Shown here piece by piece: positions 9,267-18,108 of a stretch of 64,000 nucleotides of DNA. The notes below the pieces were generated by a model. The model was given only the letters and a program-made list of their open reading frames with translations, ran no database searches and had not been told where the DNA came from. The position numbers and the translations under genes are program-made. The stretch's first letter is position 1. Each line of letters opens with the position of its first letter. Source of the stretch: Lentimicrobiaceae bacterium (GTDB lineage: Bacteria; Bacteroidota; Bacteroidia; Bacteroidales; JAGNHN01); the NCBI GenBank assembly GCA_018001695.1, contig JAGNHN010000007.1:26757-90756 (forward strand). Direction: 5' to 3'.

Positions 9267-10604
9267 TTAAATAGCGAAGCTTTTCCACTTTCCGCTTTTC
9301 AGATACCGCCAGGAGAGGCTTCCCATGATCAGGAAATAGACATACTCACAATACCATACCTGGGCAACCGGAACCTTCAGGATAATTCCCAATACGAAGG
9401 CGACTCCGAGGTAAAAAGTGAGCGTGATAATCTCAATCCACATGCTGACGCGGGTATTTGCTGTTCCGGCAACGCCGTGGAAGAAGATATTCGCGGCTCC
9501 GAAAAAGGTAATCGCGCCGAGGATCACATAAAGAACAGGCAGCGCCTCGGCAATCAGCCCGGCATCCTGGGTGTAGATCTTCAACAGGGTCACGGGTGCG
9601 ATGGCACCCAGGATGGCGATCACTCCGATAGACGCCATGGTTAACCATAATACGCGGTAAACCAAAGGCAGAACCTTGTCCTTATGCCCCTCACCAATGA
9701 TATTGCTCACCAATGTACTGGTGGTTGATCCGAAAGCCCATACCGGAATGATAAGCAGCATATAAATGCTCCGAATGATGTTGGAGATGGCCAATTCCCT
9801 TTCTCCTAATTTTTCAATGATCAGGAAGAACGTAAACCATGCCGCCATCGACAAGGCAAACTGGATCATTATGAACACACTGACATTCAGTATTTTTCCT
9901 ACAGTTACCATATCCGGTTTACTGAACCGGAAAATGCCATACTTGCGGATGTCGACGACCCGGTATGTGTAGATGAAAAAGAAAAGCGTGGATGTGGCTT
10001 CGGCCAGGACTGAGGCCAGGGCTGCCCCTTTCAATCCCATTTCGGGCATGCCGAGTTTGCCAAAGATCAGTGCATAATCAAACAACACATTGATGCCGGC
10101 CATGAAGAAGGCGTTCCAGATGAGGACTTTCGTTTTGGCGATTCCGACAAAGAAGGCACGAAAGGCGATGTTCAGGCAGGCGAAGAATAAGCCCCATATG
10201 CGCACATCCAGGTAGGCCTCGCTGGCTTTGGCCACCTCATCTGAGGCAAGCAGCATCCGCATAACCGGACCTGTGCTGGTGATGATGGCCAGGAAGACGA
10301 GCAATGCCACCACCATGAGGAAGTACAGGCTCTGGTCCATCACCTTTCCTATGGCCTTGTAATCTTTTTCTCCATTACGCCGGCCGATTATAATCTGGGT
10401 TCCCGTACCAAAACCAAAGGCCAGGATAAAGAGCAGGAAATAGAACAATCCACCGATGGCAGAGGCCCCCAGCTCAATCTCTCCCACCCTCCCCAGAAAA
10501 GCGGTATCCACGACCTGAATCAGGTCCTGGGCAAGGACCGAGACCATGATGGGAAGAGAGACGTTCCAGATGCGACGGTATGTGGGTAATCCGTTCAAAA
10601 TCAA
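9267..10604 (-). CDS. MATE-family multidrug/Na+ efflux transporter
   Basis: 445 residues with about twelve hydrophobic segments and the two-lobe organisation of MATE exporters (N-lobe about 1-220, C-lobe about 235-445). N-terminal features are PIMVSVLAQDLIQVVDTAFLG and a GTGTQIIIGRRNGE loop. MATE proteins swap Na+ or H+ for cationic drugs or metabolites across the inner membrane; the substrate is unknown. It lies 15 bases after the TrkH gene on the same strand, so it is probably the distal gene of a trkH-MATE transcript, an unusual partner for potassium uptake. Confidence 0.92.
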   Translation of the reverse strand: MILNGLPTYRRIWNVSLPIMVSVLAQDLIQVVDTAFLGRVGEIELGASAIGGLFYFLLFILAFGFGTGTQIIIGRRNGEKDYKAIGKVMDQSLYFLMVVALLVFLAIITSTGPVMRMLLASDEVAKASEAYLDVRIWGLFFACLNIAFRAFFVGIAKTKVLIWNAFFMAGINVLFDYALIFGKLGMPEMGLKGAALASVLAEATSTLFFFIYTYRVVDIRKYGIFRFSKPDMVTVGKILNVSVFIMIQFALSMAAWFTFFLIIEKLGERELAISNIIRSIYMLLIIPVWAFGSTTSTLVSNIIGEGHKDKVLPLVYRVLWLTMASIGVIAILGAIAPVTLLKIYTQDAGLIAEALPVLYVILGAITFFGAANIFFHGVAGTANTRVSMWIEIITLTFYLGVAFVLGIILKVPVAQVWYCEYVYFLIMGSLSWRYLKSGKWKSFAI

Positions 10605-10619
10605 TCAAAAAAATAAAAA

Positions 10620-12077
10620 TCAATTTCTCCAGAAGGCCCTGGAGAAAAGGATAAGTACGGTAAACAGCTCCAACCTGCCGAGAATCATCAGGAAGGAAAG
10701 GAACCATTTTCCGAAGTCCGGGATAAAGGCAAAATTACCAACTGGACCAACTTTCCCGATGCCCGGACCGATATTTCCAAGACAGGCGGCCGTAGCTCCG
10801 ATTGCTGTGTCGAAATCAAGGCCGAGGAGGGCCATGACCATCGAACCGGAGGCAAAGATGAGCAGGTAAATCAGGAAAAAGGCCAGCACATTAAAGATGA
10901 TTCCCTGGGAGACCGGACGGCCGTTGATGCGCACCGGGATCACCCCCTGAGGGTGGATCAGGCGCTTCATTTCCAGGAATGAGTTCTTCACCAGCAGGAA
11001 ATGCCGGATCATTTTGATACCGCCACCGGTAGAACCTGCAGAGCCACCGGTAAACATGGCCAGGAAGATCAGGAACCAGGCGAAATCGGGCCAGATCAGG
11101 TAGTCTGAAGTAATGAACCCGGTTGTGGTCACGATGGAGACCGTCTGGAAAAGCGCGTGCCGGAAGGAGGCTTCCGGACCAAACATCCCGTCCAGGAAAA
11201 GGGAAACGCTGACTACCAGGGTGATGATACCGATGATGGCCATATAATAACGGAACTCATCATTGCGAGTAACGGAAGCAAAGGCACCACTGACAGCCAT
11301 GTAATGGAGGGTGAAATTCGTCCCTGCCAAAATCATGAAAACAATAATAACATATTGAATATAAGGTGAAAAGCTTGCTATACTATCATTACGTGTGGAA
11401 AATCCACCCGTCGCCATGGTGCCAAATGCATGGCAAAGGCCATCGAACAGATCCATGCCTCCGAACATCAGGAGGGAAGTCTGGATCAATGTTAATATGA
11501 AATAGATACCCCATAAGCGCTTGGCCGTTTCAGCAATTCTGGGATGTAGCTTATCCTTGGTAGGGCCGGGCACCTCAGCAATAAACAACTGCATTCCACC
11601 AATTCCGAGAAATGGCAGGATGGCCAGCGAGAGAACGATAATCCCCATCCCTCCGATCCAATGCGTCATGCTTCTCCAGAACAGCAAAGCCTTTGGAAGT
11701 GCCTCAATATCTGTAAGAATGGTAGCTCCCGTTGTACTGAAACCGGATGCTGTCTCGAAAATAGCATCTGTAAAGGAAGGGATATAGCCACTGATATAGA
11801 ATGGAAAGCTTCCAAAAAGTGAGATGACCATCCAGGCGAAGCTTACAACAATATATCCTTCCCGTTTTCCAATATTCCGAGGGTCATAGCCTCGTGTAGA
11901 GATCATCAGGAGGCCACCTGACACCAGTGCTGTCAATGCGCTCACAACCAGATATATCCAGCGCTCCTGATAATACAAGGCAAAGGGTAGAGGTGTGAGC
12001 ATAAAAAGCCCTTCGATCACCAGCAGGATGCCCAGTAATCGTAGTATTACTTTCCAGCTAATCGTGGATGTTCGCAT
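10620..12077 (-). CDS. trkH: TrkH-family potassium uptake channel subunit
   Basis: 485-residue inner-membrane protein with repeated M1-P-M2 units. Selectivity-filter segments are visible: ASGFSTTGATI, MATGGFSTRN, VTTTGFITSDY and CLGNIGPGIG, each carrying the conserved pore glycine. It forms the K+-conducting dimer gated by the TrkA ring. The trkA gene lies just upstream on the same strand with a 134-base gap that contains its own promoter-like site and inverted repeats, so it can probably also be transcribed separately. The MATE gene follows after 15 bases. Confidence 0.95.
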   Translation of the reverse strand: MRTSTISWKVILRLLGILLVIEGLFMLTPLPFALYYQERWIYLVVSALTALVSGGLLMISTRGYDPRNIGKREGYIVVSFAWMVISLFGSFPFYISGYIPSFTDAIFETASGFSTTGATILTDIEALPKALLFWRSMTHWIGGMGIIVLSLAILPFLGIGGMQLFIAEVPGPTKDKLHPRIAETAKRLWGIYFILTLIQTSLLMFGGMDLFDGLCHAFGTMATGGFSTRNDSIASFSPYIQYVIIVFMILAGTNFTLHYMAVSGAFASVTRNDEFRYYMAIIGIITLVVSVSLFLDGMFGPEASFRHALFQTVSIVTTTGFITSDYLIWPDFAWFLIFLAMFTGGSAGSTGGGIKMIRHFLLVKNSFLEMKRLIHPQGVIPVRINGRPVSQGIIFNVLAFFLIYLLIFASGSMVMALLGLDFDTAIGATAACLGNIGPGIGKVGPVGNFAFIPDFGKWFLSFLMILGRLELFTVLILFSRAFWRN

Positions 12078-12084
12078 ATCTTAC

Positions 12085-12120
12085 CCTTGCTGGCAAGGAA
12101 TCCTTGCGCGACCAAAGGTA
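12085..12120 (-). promoter_or_regulatory. trkH promoter element and inverted-repeat leader
   Basis: On the minus strand, TACCTTTG (12113-12120) matches TAnnTTTG and lies 35 bases before the trkH start. Between it and the gene are CCTTGC-TG-GCAAGG (12085-12098), a perfect 6-base inverted repeat, and a further CCTTGC copy at 12102-12107. The repeat could be an operator or an RNA hairpin in the leader. The sequence pattern is seen directly; function is inferred. Confidence 0.4.
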
Positions 12121-12211
12121 TGAAATCACGATGATCAGGTGCAAGAAGGATCAACAGAAAGAATAGCAATCCACATCGCTGCCATGCTATGCTGATCGCA
12201 TCTTCTGTGTA

Positions 12212-13552
12212 TCAGTTGAAGAGTCGTTCAATTTTTTGAATGGCCTCTGGCAGGGCAAATACCACAACGCGGTCGCCGGCCTGGATTTGCGACTTTCCAA
12301 CGGCGATAAAGCTTTGAGTCCCCCTGATGATCCCTCCGATGATGGCACCCCTGGGAACACCGATACGATGAATAGGTTTACGGGTAACCTTGGAATCAGG
12401 TTGAGCAATAAACTCAAGTACTTCAGCATCAATACCATGCAGGCATTTTACGGATGCTACTTCCGCCTCCATTGTAAAACGGTAGATATGACTGGCCGTG
12501 ATCAGTTTTTTATTTATAATCGTTTCTATTCCAATGTTTTGAGAAATGTCGATATAGTCTATATTCTCAACCAGCGGAATTATCTTTTTGACACCGAATT
12601 TCTTGGCCAACAGGCAGGTGAAAATATTGGTTTCTGAATCATCGGTGACAGCGACGAAGGCATCCATATTCTGAAGGCCTTCATCCTGAAGAAGCTGAAA
12701 GTCCCTTGCATCTCCATGAATGACCAGGGTATTTTCGAGGATATCGGCCAGATGCATACAACGTTCCTTGTCAAACTCGATGAGTTTGATGTTCATCTTG
12801 TTTTCCAATCCCAGCGCCGTTTTCCTGCCAATTCTTCCACCACCGATGATCATTACATTGCGGATCTCCACCTGCTCTTTACCTCCAAGCCTCAGCAGCT
12901 CATCGATGCCGGTGGGGGTAGTGATGACATAAGCCAGGTCGCCCACCTGAAATGCGTCATCGCCCTTGGGGATGATCGTCTTCGAATTCCGGTGTATCGC
13001 AACAGCCCTAAATTCAAGGTTCTTATTCTCCTCGGCAATATCATCCAACGTCTTTCCGATCACCAAAGCTTTCTCATCCAGCTTAATCAGAAAAAGGTGA
13101 AGATTGCCATCGCTGAAGTCGAAAATCTCCGTTGCAGCACTCTGCTGCAATAGCCTTATAATTTCACTGGCAGCAACACGTTCAGGGCATACAAGCTCAT
13201 CGATCCCTACCTCCTTCAGGAAGGCAAGATTTGCCGGTTCCAGGTATTCGGTATTGTTGATGCGGGCAATGGTTCTCTTCGCTCCAAGTTTCTTTCCGAT
13301 CATACAGGTAACCAGGTTGGTTTCCTCGTTATGAACAACGGACAAAAGCAGATCAGTACGATGGATACTGGCCCTTTCAAGTACAGAAAATGAGGTTGAA
13401 TCACCGGTAATGGTCATGAGATCTGACTGGGATTCAATCATATGCAAGAGATCCTTATGCGGATCTACGATGGTGATATTGTGATTCTCGCCGGACAACA
13501 GCTTTGCCAGGTGAAACCCGACTTCTCCATCTCCGGCTATAACGATATTCAT
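12212..13552 (-). CDS. trkA: Trk system potassium transport protein TrkA
   Basis: 446-residue cytosolic gating protein with two tandem RCK units. Each has a Rossmann NAD-binding motif (IAGDGEVGFHLAKLL at residues 4-18; IIGGGRIGRKTALGL near 235) and a following RCK_C/TrkA_C ligand domain (about 140-220 and 370-446). NAD(H) or ATP/ADP binding to such rings gates TrkH. The start MNIVIAG is unambiguous. It sits upstream of trkH on the same strand. The sequence is complete, with both nucleotide-binding glycine motifs intact. Confidence 0.95.
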   Translation of the reverse strand: MNIVIAGDGEVGFHLAKLLSGENHNITIVDPHKDLLHMIESQSDLMTITGDSTSFSVLERASIHRTDLLLSVVHNEETNLVTCMIGKKLGAKRTIARINNTEYLEPANLAFLKEVGIDELVCPERVAASEIIRLLQQSAATEIFDFSDGNLHLFLIKLDEKALVIGKTLDDIAEENKNLEFRAVAIHRNSKTIIPKGDDAFQVGDLAYVITTPTGIDELLRLGGKEQVEIRNVMIIGGGRIGRKTALGLENKMNIKLIEFDKERCMHLADILENTLVIHGDARDFQLLQDEGLQNMDAFVAVTDDSETNIFTCLLAKKFGVKKIIPLVENIDYIDISQNIGIETIINKKLITASHIYRFTMEAEVASVKCLHGIDAEVLEFIAQPDSKVTRKPIHRIGVPRGAIIGGIIRGTQSFIAVGKSQIQAGDRVVVFALPEAIQKIERLFN

Positions 13553-13670
13553 AATGCCATGATTTAACTGGGTGCGAAATAACTAAATATTTTAGTATTA
13601 GGATAATGCTGCGGATGATAATATATTGTGCCAAGGGTCGGCAACGGCTATTCAGTATCAGCTTGAGATG

Positions 13671-14489
13671 CTAAAACTGTGTGTCCATCCCAAGGTTGGT
13701 GCCAGGTATACTGTACTCATCCCAGTCAAGCCCGACCTGGAACTTCTCTCTGAATTCCTGGAGCGAATCCAAATCCAGCGCAGCTTGTAACACATGAGCC
13801 TGATTTTCTGATGCTTCCGCCAGGATCTGACCTTTGGGTGAGATGATCATGGAATCTCCGCTATAATCAATACCATGGCCATCCTGCCCAATACGGTTCA
13901 GGCCTGCGACGTAGACCTGGTTTTCGATGGCCCGGGCTACCAACAGGGACCTCCAGGGATGGCGACGGGCGGCAGGCCAGTTGGCGAGATAAAGGATAAG
14001 GTCATACTCATACTTGCCCTGAATCAGGCGGTTATGTGCCCAGACCGGAAAGCGCAGGTCATAACAGACAAGGGGCAGAATATGCCATCCTTTATAATGT
14101 ATGACCACCCGCCGGTTTCCCATGCTGAAGCGCTCGTGTTCGCCGCCCATTCTGAACAGGTGGCGTTTGTCATAGTTCATCATGGCCCCGGAAGGATGAA
14201 CCCAAATAAGCCGGTTGTAAAACTGATCGCCCTCGCGGATGACCAGCGTACCAACGACAGCCGCACCGGTGTGCGCAGCCATGTCTTTCATCCAGCTAAC
14301 GGTGCGACCATCCATAGGTTCTGCTACATGATCAGGGCGTACAGTAAAACCAGAATTGAACATCTCAGGCAGCATGATCACATCGGTCCTGTCAATCCTG
14401 CTGATCACCTCTGCGAAGTGATGCAGATTGGCCTCCCGGTCTTCCCAGACCAGGTGATCCTGTAACATAGTCAGGCGGAGATCCGGCAT
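13671..14489 (-). CDS. Nitrilase-superfamily omega-amidase (YafV/Nit2-like)
   Basis: 272 residues with the nitrilase catalytic triad Glu42 (LPEMFNSGF), Lys108 (YDKRHLF) and Cys142 (VCYDLRFPVW). The profile is closest to YafV/Nit2 omega-amidases, which hydrolyse 2-oxoglutaramate or 2-oxosuccinamate to ammonia and the 2-oxo acid. Its first 19 bases overlap the 3' end of the aminotransferase gene, so the two are co-translated. Glutamine-using transaminases produce exactly the omega-amidase substrates, so together they would make the transamination irreversible. The specific activity is inferred from family and context. Confidence 0.88.
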   Translation of the reverse strand: MPDLRLTMLQDHLVWEDREANLHHFAEVISRIDRTDVIMLPEMFNSGFTVRPDHVAEPMDGRTVSWMKDMAAHTGAAVVGTLVIREGDQFYNRLIWVHPSGAMMNYDKRHLFRMGGEHERFSMGNRRVVIHYKGWHILPLVCYDLRFPVWAHNRLIQGKYEYDLILYLANWPAARRHPWRSLLVARAIENQVYVAGLNRIGQDGHGIDYSGDSMIISPKGQILAEASENQAHVLQAALDLDSLQEFREKFQVGLDWDEYSIPGTNLGMDTQF

Positions 14490-15634
14490 AGGATAGCAGC
14501 AGCTTTATCTAAGGTTTTCTCTTCCTTGGCGAAGCAAAAGCGAAGGACGTGGTTGTCGACAGGGCGCTGATAGAAAACGGAAACCGGAATTGAAGCTATG
14601 CCATGATTGCGAATGAGATGCACGGCATAATCCTCATCGTTCTTATCAGACAGAGCGCTGTAATCCAGTAACTGAAAATAGGTCCCCTGGCAAGGGATGG
14701 GCTTGAAGGCTGATTTCGAGATAGCCTCCAGGAAATAGTCTCTTTTCTGCTGGTAGAATGCGGGCAGGCCAAGATAATGCTCCTCATTATCAAGGTATTC
14801 CGCAATGGCATGCTGTACGGGTGTATTCACAGCAAAGACTACGAACTGGTGTACCATCCGGAAGCGTCGCATCATTTCAGCAGGTGCCAGGCAATAGCCT
14901 GTTTTCCATCCTGTGGCATGGAATGTCTTTCCAAAAGAACCCATGATAAAGGACCGTTGCGCCAGTTCGGGGTATTTGCATGCACTTTGATGGATTTGTC
15001 CGTCGAAGATAAGATGCTCATAAACTTCATCACTCAGCACCAGCAGATCCGTGCCTTTCACGATCTGAGACAGACGCTCCATATCCGTCTCCTTGATTGT
15101 GGCACCGGTAGGATTGTGCGGGCTATTGATGATGATCATGCGTGTATCGCGCGTAATGGTTCGCTGCACCTCATCCCAGGGAATGGTGTAGGAAGGAAAA
15201 TCCATATGAACCGGTCTCACCGTTCCTTTGCAAAGTTTAACGGCCGGCACATAGCTGTCATAAGCGGGCTCAATAACGATCACCTCATCTCCATCGCGAA
15301 TGGTAGCAATGATGGCCGTAAAGATAGCCTGCGTGGCTCCGGCCGTGATGGTTATCTCTTCCTCAGGATCGTACTCTACTCCGTATGTGCGCGCTATTTT
15401 TTTCGAAATGGCCTGCCTGAGTGCCGGTAGGCCCGGCATAGGGGCATATTGGTTCGCCCCTTCCATCATATGCTTCTCCACAAGGTGTATGAGCTCTCTG
15501 GAAACAGGAAAATCCGGAAAACCTTGTGAGAGGTTCACGGCCTGATACTGTCTGGCCAGTTGTGACATGGTAGCAAACACCGAAGGCCCTATTCCTGGAA
15601 GCTTGTCCGGCAAATGTCCGTTGAATTGTGGCAT
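14471..15634 (-). CDS. ybdL: Methionine/glutamine aminotransferase (YbdL-like, PLP fold type I)
   Basis: 387 residues from the ATG at 15634. PLP-binding Lys236 lies in SFGKTFHATGWK; NSPHNPTG (170-177) and SDEVYEHL (201-208) are class I aminotransferase motifs. The family includes E. coli YbdL, a methionine-preferring transaminase, and glutamine transaminase K (kynurenine aminotransferase). An open frame extends upstream to 15697, but a promoter-like element lies at 15653-15660, downstream of that longer start, so the ATG at 15634 (MPQFNGHLPDKLPG) is preferred. The omega-amidase gene overlaps its 3' end. Confidence 0.9.
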   Translation of the reverse strand: MPQFNGHLPDKLPGIGPSVFATMSQLARQYQAVNLSQGFPDFPVSRELIHLVEKHMMEGANQYAPMPGLPALRQAISKKIARTYGVEYDPEEEITITAGATQAIFTAIIATIRDGDEVIVIEPAYDSYVPAVKLCKGTVRPVHMDFPSYTIPWDEVQRTITRDTRMIIINSPHNPTGATIKETDMERLSQIVKGTDLLVLSDEVYEHLIFDGQIHQSACKYPELAQRSFIMGSFGKTFHATGWKTGYCLAPAEMMRRFRMVHQFVVFAVNTPVQHAIAEYLDNEEHYLGLPAFYQQKRDYFLEAISKSAFKPIPCQGTYFQLLDYSALSDKNDEDYAVHLIRNHGIASIPVSVFYQRPVDNHVLRFCFAKEEKTLDKAAAILCRISA

Positions 15635-15660
15635 GCTTGTGTTTTGACAAGCCAAAGGTA
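15635..15660 (-). promoter_or_regulatory. Promoter element and inverted repeat directly before ybdL
   Basis: On the minus strand, TACCTTTG (15653-15660) fits TAnnTTTG. The 18 bases between it and the ATG are a perfect inverted repeat, GCTTGT-CAAAAC-ACAAGC (15635-15652). The repeat therefore spans the expected transcription start and whole leader, a natural place for an operator or an RNA hairpin that hides the ribosome site. Motifs are seen; the role is inferred. Confidence 0.45.
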
Positions 15661-15719
15661 AGCATATAAGCCTGAATGGCCATCCATCATCCTTCAAGCC
15701 TTTTCACAAACCGGCCGGC

Positions 15720-16013
15720 TTAGGCCTCTTTTTCCTGGTCTTTTCCCTCTTCAGGGTGTATGGAACGGGCGATGGCATGAGCTGCCAGCGGGGCCGTCAG
15801 GTAAATAAAGACAATGATAAGCAGAGCCTTGACATATACCAGCCAATGGTCAAAAGACAGGCAGACACCGATGATAATGAGGAGAATACCAAAGGAGGAT
15901 GCTTTGGTCGTCGCATGCATGCGACTCAATGGATCGCCGAAGCGAAGCACACCAATGGCAGAGATGAGGATAAAAGCGGCCCCGGAGAATATCAGTATTT
16001 CATCCAGTATCAT
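15720..16013 (-). CDS. mnhG: Mrp/Mnh cation:proton antiporter subunit G
   Basis: 97-residue small membrane protein with three hydrophobic segments and the family motif RFGDPLSRMHATTKASSFG, typical of MnhG/PhaG. It is the last gene of the seven-subunit Mrp operon, and its start overlaps the stop of mnhF by 4 bases. It is required for assembly of the Na+(K+)/H+ antiporter complex. The C-terminal tail is charged. Length is normal for the family. Confidence 0.93.
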   Translation of the reverse strand: MILDEILIFSGAAFILISAIGVLRFGDPLSRMHATTKASSFGILLIIIGVCLSFDHWLVYVKALLIIVFIYLTAPLAAHAIARSIHPEEGKDQEKEA

Positions 16014-16285
16014 GATTGTCTTTGTTTTAAATAAGTTGACACGGCCACTGTGCCGATAAAAGCGATCAGGGATATGACGATGGCGACATCAAAGTACAGG
16101 CTTCTTTTGACAAGAACGCCATACACCATGATAAAGCCCATGGTAATGGTGGAGATCAGGTCCATGGCAACGATGCGGTCGTTGATATTCCTGCTTCGTG
16201 CCAGGTGGATCAGCGCCAGTGTCAGGGCCAGTAAAAGGAAGGCAAAAGCGGCAGGGATGAAAAAAGAAACAGAATCTGTCAGCAT
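16010..16285 (-). CDS. mnhF: Mrp/Mnh antiporter subunit F
   Basis: 91-residue protein with three membrane segments. The DRIVAMDLISTITMGFIMVYG segment matches the MnhF core, with an acidic residue inside a membrane helix. It has a 4-base overlap with mnhG and a 4-base gap from mnhE. It is part of the Mrp complex, which exchanges cytoplasmic Na+ or K+ for external H+ and supports pH and salt tolerance. Confidence 0.93.
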   Translation of the reverse strand: MLTDSVSFFIPAAFAFLLLALTLALIHLARSRNINDRIVAMDLISTITMGFIMVYGVLVKRSLYFDVAIVISLIAFIGTVAVSTYLKQRQS

Positions 16286-16289
16286 AGCA

Positions 16290-16622
16290 TTAATGGGTTA
16301 AACGAAAGATGCGCCTTTGTATCGCATTTATCTCTTTCAGGATGTTCTCAGACTTGCTGCGCGAGATCACGTGCACCACCAGGGTTTTCCTGTCAGGGGA
16401 CATATCAATGACGAGGCTGCCTGGGGTCATGCACAGCAAATTTGTGAAAAGGAGAAGCCCCAGGTTGGTGTCCAGGTACAATGGAACCCGTAACACGGTT
16501 GGCTGCAGGTGCATGGCCGGTGTCAGAATATCCCATGTAATCTGAAGGTTAGCCAGAATCAGCTTATATATATAGAAAATGGTAAACTCAAAGAAATAAT
16601 ATGTCTTGATAATCAGCTTCAT
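16290..16622 (-). CDS. mnhE: Mrp/Mnh antiporter subunit E, N-terminally short
   Basis: 110 residues from the ATG at 16622, chosen because it lies 4 bases after the mnhD stop. A longer frame runs to 16718 inside mnhD but its extra residues do not look like MnhE. The conserved core is present (NLLCMTPGSLVIDMSPDRKTLVVHV). Typical MnhE is about 150-170 residues with two additional N-terminal membrane helices; here only about one N-terminal helix precedes the core. This may be a lineage-specific short form and not damage, since the frame is intact and the operon is complete. Confidence 0.85.
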   Translation of the reverse strand: MKLIIKTYYFFEFTIFYIYKLILANLQITWDILTPAMHLQPTVLRVPLYLDTNLGLLLFTNLLCMTPGSLVIDMSPDRKTLVVHVISRSKSENILKEINAIQRRIFRLTH

Positions 16623-16626
16623 AACA

Positions 16627-18108
16627 TCAGGGTAGTTGCAAAACAGCATCAATATAGGGCGTGGGCTGCAGCAGAAGCGTTGCAGCTTTGTAACAAACGT
16701 CGAAAACGGGGCCGGCAAAAAGACCGAGCAATATGCTTACCAGGGCCAGGACAACCGATGGCCAGAGATCCAGGAAAGTCATGCGGGTGATCGGGGCTGA
16801 TGAAGCTGGCGCGGGCTTCAAAAAAGCTTCAAACCATATTTTGATCATGGAATATAAAGTCAGCATGGCAGTAAGTATGGCAACCGCCGTCACCAGGTAG
16901 TGCCCGGCATCAATACCAGCCTTGATGAGGATGAGTTTCCCGAAAAATCCGGATAAGGGGGGAATCCCTGCCAATGCGAAAGCTGGAATGATAAACAGTA
17001 CGGCCAGCAAAGGACTTTCTTTGAACAGTCCACCTACCTCCTTCAGGTGGAAAGATCCTTTAAGCCTGCTGACCAACCCCATCACAAAGAAAGCATTCGT
17101 CTTAGCTACCATGTTGTGTATGGCAAAAAAGATGGCCCCGGCCACTCCCAAAGGTGTAAAAAACGCCAGCCCCATGATCATGTAACCAATCTGACTGATA
17201 ATATGATAGGACAAAATGCGCCGGGTTTCGTACTGTGTTGTGGCAGCCATACCTCCGCTTACCATGGTCAGGGCAGCAGCTACAAAGAGCAGGTTTTGCC
17301 AGAAAGCCACATCCTGTAAATAGAACATGCTGAAAAACCGGATCATGGCGTACACCCCTACTTTTGTCAACAGCCCTGCGAACAGGGATGTAATAGTAAT
17401 ATTGGGCGTATGATAAGAGGCCGGAAGCCAGAAATGCAAAGGAAACAGGGCTGATTTGATGCCAAATGCAACGAAAAACAACATGGCAGCGGCATTGAAA
17501 AGGAGGTTGTTCTCGCCTTCCCTGAAAATCAGCGCGAGCTGGGCCATGTTCAGGGTTCCGGTGCGGCTATACAGGAGTCCAATACCAGCCAGGAAAAAGA
17601 AAGACCCTATCAAATTGAGTGACAGATATTTGATACCTCCACCCAATTGCTCCCGCCGGCTTCCGTAGGTGATCAGCACAAAAGAGGAGAGCAGCATCAC
17701 TTCAAACCAAACAAAGAGGTTGAAAATATCCCCGGTAAGGAAGGCGCCATTTATCCCCAGCGCAAGCGAAAAAAGGAATACATAGAAACGGTTTGAAGCA
17801 CAATCTTCCTGCATAAAACGATGGGAATACCCCGTAACAGTAAATACGATCAGGCTGGAAACCAACAGCATCAAGCCACCCAGGTAGTCGAGTACCAGGG
17901 TAATCCCGAACGGGGCCACCCAGGAACCGGCATGCAGCACCAGAATCCCGTTATTATTCAATTCTACGAAGAGCAAGGTGCTGAAGACAAGCTGCAGCGC
18001 ACTACCTGCCAGTGCAAGCATTCTTGTCCACCGGTCATGACGTATGAAGATGAGTATGATCATCATGAACACAGGCAGAAGCAAGGGTAGTGCCAGCAGG
18101 TTGCTCAT
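16627..18108 (-). CDS. mnhD: Mrp/Mnh antiporter subunit D (proton-translocating, NuoN-like)
   Basis: 493 residues, about fourteen hydrophobic helices, homologous to complex I NuoN/NuoM. The proton-antiporter domain is visible in its centre: FGIKSALFPLHFWLPASYHTPN, then the segment YHIISQIGYMIMGLAFF, with the Lys and Glu/His residues used in proton transfer. It is a core ion-translocating subunit with MnhA. Its start overlaps the mnhC stop by 4 bases. Confidence 0.95.
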   Translation of the reverse strand: MSNLLALPLLLPVFMMIILIFIRHDRWTRMLALAGSALQLVFSTLLFVELNNNGILVLHAGSWVAPFGITLVLDYLGGLMLLVSSLIVFTVTGYSHRFMQEDCASNRFYVFLFSLALGINGAFLTGDIFNLFVWFEVMLLSSFVLITYGSRREQLGGGIKYLSLNLIGSFFFLAGIGLLYSRTGTLNMAQLALIFREGENNLLFNAAAMLFFVAFGIKSALFPLHFWLPASYHTPNITITSLFAGLLTKVGVYAMIRFFSMFYLQDVAFWQNLLFVAAALTMVSGGMAATTQYETRRILSYHIISQIGYMIMGLAFFTPLGVAGAIFFAIHNMVAKTNAFFVMGLVSRLKGSFHLKEVGGLFKESPLLAVLFIIPAFALAGIPPLSGFFGKLILIKAGIDAGHYLVTAVAILTAMLTLYSMIKIWFEAFLKPAPASSAPITRMTFLDLWPSVVLALVSILLGLFAGPVFDVCYKAATLLLQPTPYIDAVLQLP

